Source of the DNA: Arthrobotrys musiformis | Lineage: Eukaryota > Ascomycota > Orbiliomycetes > Orbiliales > Orbiliaceae | Assembly: GCA_036971715.1 (NCBI GenBank) | Contig: JAVHJL010000003.1 | Location: 310,001-374,000, forward strand | Direction of reading: 5' to 3' | DNA: 64,000 bases | Part shown: positions 59,312-64,000 of the stretch, in pieces | Position numbering within the stretch: position 1 is the stretch's first letter | How the letters are laid out: every line of letters begins with the position of its first letter | Position numbers and translations under genes: made by a program | Notes under the pieces: model-generated | Told to the model about the DNA's origin: nothing | Database searches by the model: none | The model's input: the letters and a program-made list of their open reading frames with translations, nothing else

Positions 59312-62300
59312 TTTTCTTGACGGCGATTTTTATTCTCCTTCCTAGCCGCACAGCGGTCTAGACCAGTCAGGCGGGTTTGCAAGTTATAGGCAGGTGTATG
59401 CAATGTTCGCGTTTGGTGTAACTACGTTCGCGCTGGAATCGTCAAATGCAGCTTGCCACCCAGATTTGGTGATATATTAGGGTCGTTGAAACGGCGAAAA
59501 TTTTTCATAACCTCTCTGAGAGAACTTTTTTCGAAAAGATTGAAAAAAAATTTTCATTTAAAAGGCGAGGACCAATGGCTACGATTTATATGGAGGACGT
59601 ACACGAGTGCCCCTCTGTTGAACATGTCATCGCGCTGCAACAGATGCATTGTATCGAATCAACTGCATGAGATCTGGAGGTTTTCCCCAGCGCACGAGCC
59701 CAAGACAGCAAGTGCCTTTCGAGTGATTGGTAGGGACCTTTAACACGCAAGCCAGTGCGGGTCGTCGGGAAAGCTAGGGCTGGCTGGTCACACAGTCGCC
59801 TATCTTGATTGGGATTTTCGCATATGCAGCTAAATCTCCAGACCGGGTAATCGCTACGACGAGCAATTCTTCCTGATTCACTGCCATCGAGTGTGGAGGA
59901 GGGCCAGTTAGTCAGCTATAAAGTGTATCTTTTGCGCACTGGATCCAACCGACTCTAAAGACATCGTATTATATTGATTTGCTTAATTAATCAACTAACC
60001 TTGGTTAAGGCCGATACAAGACCTCATCTCAATCGATGTCGTATTTCGTATTGCCGGGGTATAGCCTCGCGTTTTTGCCCCTGGCCGGTTGGGAATCAAA
60101 TCTTGGTTGCGCGCCGCTCAAAAAAAATTAAGCAAAAAAATTCCGCAGGCTACATATTTGAGGGAGGTGCACACCTGCATCTTCGGAGTTTAATATTATT
60201 TAAAAGCCCTTCGACCGGAATTCGATTCAGGAGAAAGCCTTTAAAAATCCCTCGAGCATCGGGCTTCTGGAACTTGGCGAGTGATTTAGTCAGAGAACAA
60301 TACCTTTGAGCCGGCTGGAGTGCATGTTCGCAGGGCGGCGCGCGCAGGAGCAAATGTCAATTGAAATGAAATGACATCTTTTGTGTCACTCAGAGTACCT
60401 ATCCGAATTTTTAGCTTCGTGCCGAAGCCGACTGTCGCGGGTAAGATGCGTAACGAGCCGAATGCCATTTTCAACCAGAAACCCTTTTCCAGTTCCAACA
60501 TGTACAGAGGAACTTTCCGGCTTAATTAAGGTCCCAAGTCTTTGAGCCTCATAACAACAAAATTCGACGACCCAATTTAAAATAATACTTTGGCACTATT
60601 ACTCCGAGGGATTGGGAATGGAGGACCATGCGACCACATGTGAAGCCTTTGGGCCCTGCAGCTGCACAGCTAAGCATTAACTAATTATTCGCGAAACGAA
60701 AACCAAAATTCCAAGATTCATCTTTAATTCTTATTTGTTTTTGAGCCAGGGGCATATAGCAAACTATGATAATCGATATCAGCCAAATTTGCGGAGTAAA
60801 TACGAATACTCTCGGGAATGGAGTTAAAGTCAGACACAGTCAGTGCGACCTTATGCATCTTTGATTTGGCGGCGTCCTCAGCAGGCAGCAATCTAATAGC
60901 GCAGATGCAGATTCTCTGGCCCATCTATGGAGCTTTATAAGGAAAAAGTAATTGCAACTGAGCTCGCTCTTTCATGTTGATGCCACTAGTAGCAGCTAAA
61001 ATTGTTCCCAATGTCCGAGCGAAGGGTCCAAACCGCAGCATGCTAGCATGGGTGGCTATAAGCCACATGGCATCAGTTCAAGATCCACGGTGCACGCCAC
61101 TGTCATCCCGTGGGTATGGCCCTTTGGCATAAAATTGGACTAGGGACTATGGCCGTATCGAAGCCCAAAGTCGATCGATTCCAAGGAAGGACAAGTACCA
61201 AGCACAAACTCTCTTTTTCAAACATGGCGAATGTCGAATTTTCTGGAACGGGAGCCGTTAGATGTGCATGTACAGGTACGCATACTAAACTTAGAGTGTT
61301 TAGACCGGAATTTCTCGGGTAACGACACTCTCAATCTCACTCAGTGGTTCGGTCTCAGCATCTCGAGCTCCAATGGATTCGTCGAGGTCGATAAGCTGAA
61401 GTCGCAGCCGTTCAATGCAGTGGCCTGTCCCCTTAGTCCCAATCTAGGATCTCATTTTCCACCCGTTCGTAAGCTATCTTCTGTCTGGATAAAAACGAAA
61501 ATTTAGCAAACACATGAAGCATGCTGCAAGGTACGGACAATGGATAGGTTACAATTACCAGCGGTGAAAATGCCGAATATTCCTTGTCGTTGATCGAGAC
61601 CCACATTGGGGACCACTTCTGCGCTGTTGGGACGGCTCATTTGGAAACGACCCAAAACAGTGTGCCCGATAGTTTGTTCCAAGAGCTAAATTCTGACAAG
61701 GAATTATTTTTTATTTTATTTTTTATTTCGTATCGCGGCTTGGAGACCCCCGGCTGCGCATGCATCGATGTTATCGAGCCACATTTTGATATTTTGAATG
61801 GTGGTGGACACGTCTCATCCTATCATCAGCAGCATCATGGGAGGTCTGTGGTTAGTAATCCTGCTCCCGATCTCCCAAGCCATGCACGCAGGTTGATTGA
61901 CTGCTGCACCCCAGTAAGATCGGTGTCGTTCTTCCGGGTCCACATGGGAGGGAAGCTGGGGGGTTAATCCGAAGTATGGGCACCAAGCTTGTAAGAGCTT
62001 CTGGCCGTTATAATCTAGCGACAAAGCATGGCACGTCTCCAACCAACCGGTAAGCCTGCTAAAGGAACAGGCAAGTCGGACTTCTTTCTTTTTCAAAGCA
62101 TTAAAACAATCAGAAGTCGACGTATGTCTAGCCATGTACATGTACATGTACTGTATGACGAGCCAACAGTGAGATAACGTTTTCGTAATGGCATTGCGGG
62201 GAACTCCTGCTTCAATGCGCATAATAGAATGCAATCGACAATAGATCGAAACCGAATTGGCTGGGCCAGCAATGTAACCAAGTTTCGCAAATCGAAATGA

Positions 62301-64000
62301 ACATTGTTTTAATTCTGATAGGACGTCGCAATTACGGAGCGCTGTCGCGTCGACTAACGATCAGAGCCATCTCCAGATAGGTAACCATGTCCGGAACGAA
62401 GAAAAATAAAGCTTTTCTACTCCCTGCATCTATAATTTTGTTTCGAGAATGTGACGGTGGAAAAATTTTTCCATAGACGGCCTGGGCATTGCGGGTCACA
62501 TGCAGCAGCCGGACGGGTACATCCCACGCAGTTTGCCATCACGTCGAAGGAGACGGATGGGGGTTCCTGGACGGATTCTGTGGTGCAAATCACCGGGTTA
62601 ATTGCTAGCTGCAGAACCGGTTCTGTTCAGCAGGTATAATATAAGAATATAATCGTTTAGCTTCAAACTTTGGACTATTGCTTCGAGTCGAGAAGGAGCC
62701 TATGTGGATATCGCTTGGTTGTCAGGCACAGGAGCTTGCCCATGTCCCCATATGTCGAGCCCAATTTCCCTCGGTTAAAATGAAAAGAGTCTGCCAGGGC
62801 CAGCAGAGAAGAAAAAAAACCTAACGACGAAACACACAACCATGTCCATACTTGAAACGGACTTAGGTACCAGTACGGAACCTATGTATCGAGATAGTCG
62901 GTGGGGCTTTTTTGGTTCCTGCGCTTTGACAGGTTCATGGCTTGTGGGCTGCATCAGCACAAAGAGGGAGGGAAAAAAACACAGACGACCGAAGACACCA
63001 CTGGCTGGCCATGGCTGCGCTACAAGCGCCAAAAGATGAGGGATGGAATTGAAAAAAGCAACACGTGCACGGCATATAATTTGGCTTCTGGAAGTCGAGG
63101 AAGGTTCTGTGAGTGATGCGAGGGTGAGGCCCTGAACGGGACCCGCCCACCTACCTACATGTAGGGAAGTACTTAATTACTTACTAGTATGTCCATACTA
63201 AGAACGTTCTAACAATATGGCGCTCGGGGTGCATGTAAGTACTGACATTACATGTATGGCTGGAGCTTGCCCGTGCAGAGAAGACCTAGCTCTGTGAGCA
63301 ACCGGCAACTTGCAACCCCCAAAATGCAATGCGACCACAAATGATGAGGGTAGAGTAGCTCAGTCAGCAAGGATACTTGTAAAGCGGAAGGGACATGAGA
63401 CGAACAGTGCCCATCTAATAAAGGTAGGACGAAGTCATCTGTTCATAATCCGCCCTTGACAAATGCGCCTAGTTCGAATCTCACCTGCTCAAGTGCCTCA
63501 TAAACGTCATGTAATACATATATTATTATAATAGTAACGTGCAGGTGGTTCGCCCCACTTCGCATTTCGTCTGGCCTTCGAGTCTTATTTAGCTTGATCC
63601 AATTCGAAAACGGTCCTGTCAAGGGATTCAGCGTTAATTATATCTCCACTTGCGCCGTGCTCTGCCGTACGTACCTGTACCGTGCTCTACCACTAGTCGG
63701 AACTTTCCTCTCACATAGCCTGTTCGCTGCTGCTAGCTCGTTCAGCATCTATAAAGGATCCGAGGACCCCGTCATTCTTTAACTTGCACGATATCAAAAA
63801 CCGCATTCAAAGGCTTTTCTCCTTCGTCACAGGCAATATATCCATATAAACCACCCCCACGGAGTAAATTGGGAGGACTATATATGAACATACTTTCACA
63901 CCATATTATCCAGAAGCTTTAGCTTGATACAATCAGGGAACGAACTTCCATCCTTTCTACATATACATCCTATAAAACCAAAACGAGCCCCAGACAATTG
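59312..64000. other. Long right-edge intergenic stretch (4.7 kb), nothing convincing
   Basis: Many short frames on both strands, none with a recognisable domain. It contains an A/T hairpin-rich spot at 59488-59564 (CTCTCTGAGAG within GAAAATTTTT/AAAAATTTTC), a CATGTA tandem near 62135-62150, and a tRNA-like relic at 63352-63492. Confidence 0.5.
63352..63492 (+). pseudogene. Possible tRNA-derived relic (A box and B box)
   Basis: TAGCTCAGTCAG at about 63355-63366 resembles a tRNA A box, and AGTTCGAATCTC at about 63471-63482 resembles a B box. They are about 115 nt apart, with CTTGTAAA between them resembling a Thr-TGT anticodon loop. Neither the D stem, the T stem nor the acceptor pairs properly, so it is not a functional tRNA. 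It could be a decayed tRNA gene or the head of a tRNA-derived SINE. Confidence 0.2.

Overview
The window is nuclear DNA of a filamentous ascomycete (Pezizomycotina). Evidence: short spliceosomal introns (about 50-270 nt) with GTA/GTG donors and TAG/CAG acceptors; a fungal sorting nexin 41; an AYR1-type reductase; a DUF5672 protein; a fungal GRDP-like protein; and many Ser/Pro-rich single-pass membrane proteins. The class cannot be fixed from sequence alone. An early-diverging group (Orbiliomycetes or Pezizomycetes) is a guess. There are no viral, transposon or CRISPR features.

Layout. 1-9 kb: a small Ser/Arg-rich protein (-), 5 kb without a recognisable gene, then an 815-residue single-pass Pro-rich membrane protein (+). 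9.8-12.4 kb: four-exon sorting nexin snx41 (+) and tRNA-Asn(GTT). 13.8-21.2 kb: a DUSP/USP deubiquitinase of the UBP12/USP15 type, preceded by a 1.6-kb stretch without a single ATG and ending in an extra trypsin-like domain whose catalytic triad is gone. 21.8-26 kb: two convergent genes for single-pass membrane proteins with long disordered tails. 26-30.2 kb: no gene. 30.2-33.3 kb: a Ser/Pro-rich protein and a type II membrane protein with a toastrack-like (DUF4097-like) ectodomain. 33.3-37.4 kb: no gene. 37.4-41.6 kb: secreted alkaline phosphatase and an AYR1-like acyl-DHAP reductase. 41.8-46.1 kb (-): a 930-residue GRDP-like protein and a small basic membrane protein. 47.3-49.4 kb: a 14-exon short-chain dehydrogenase with a probable mitochondrial presequence. 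51.4-52.7 kb (-): a DUF5672 protein. 55.4-56.4 kb: an RNase H-like protein with a damaged active site. 57.3-59.3 kb (-): a four-exon MATE transporter. 59.3-64 kb: no convincing gene.

The genes do not form a pathway cluster; this is ordinary fungal housekeeping and accessory content. The exon structures were assembled by eye from splice signals, frame continuity and family similarity. The two most unusual objects are the deubiquitinase-pseudoprotease fusion with its ATG-free leader and the dead RNase H-fold protein. Intergenic stretches are unusually long for a fungus (four of 4-5 kb).
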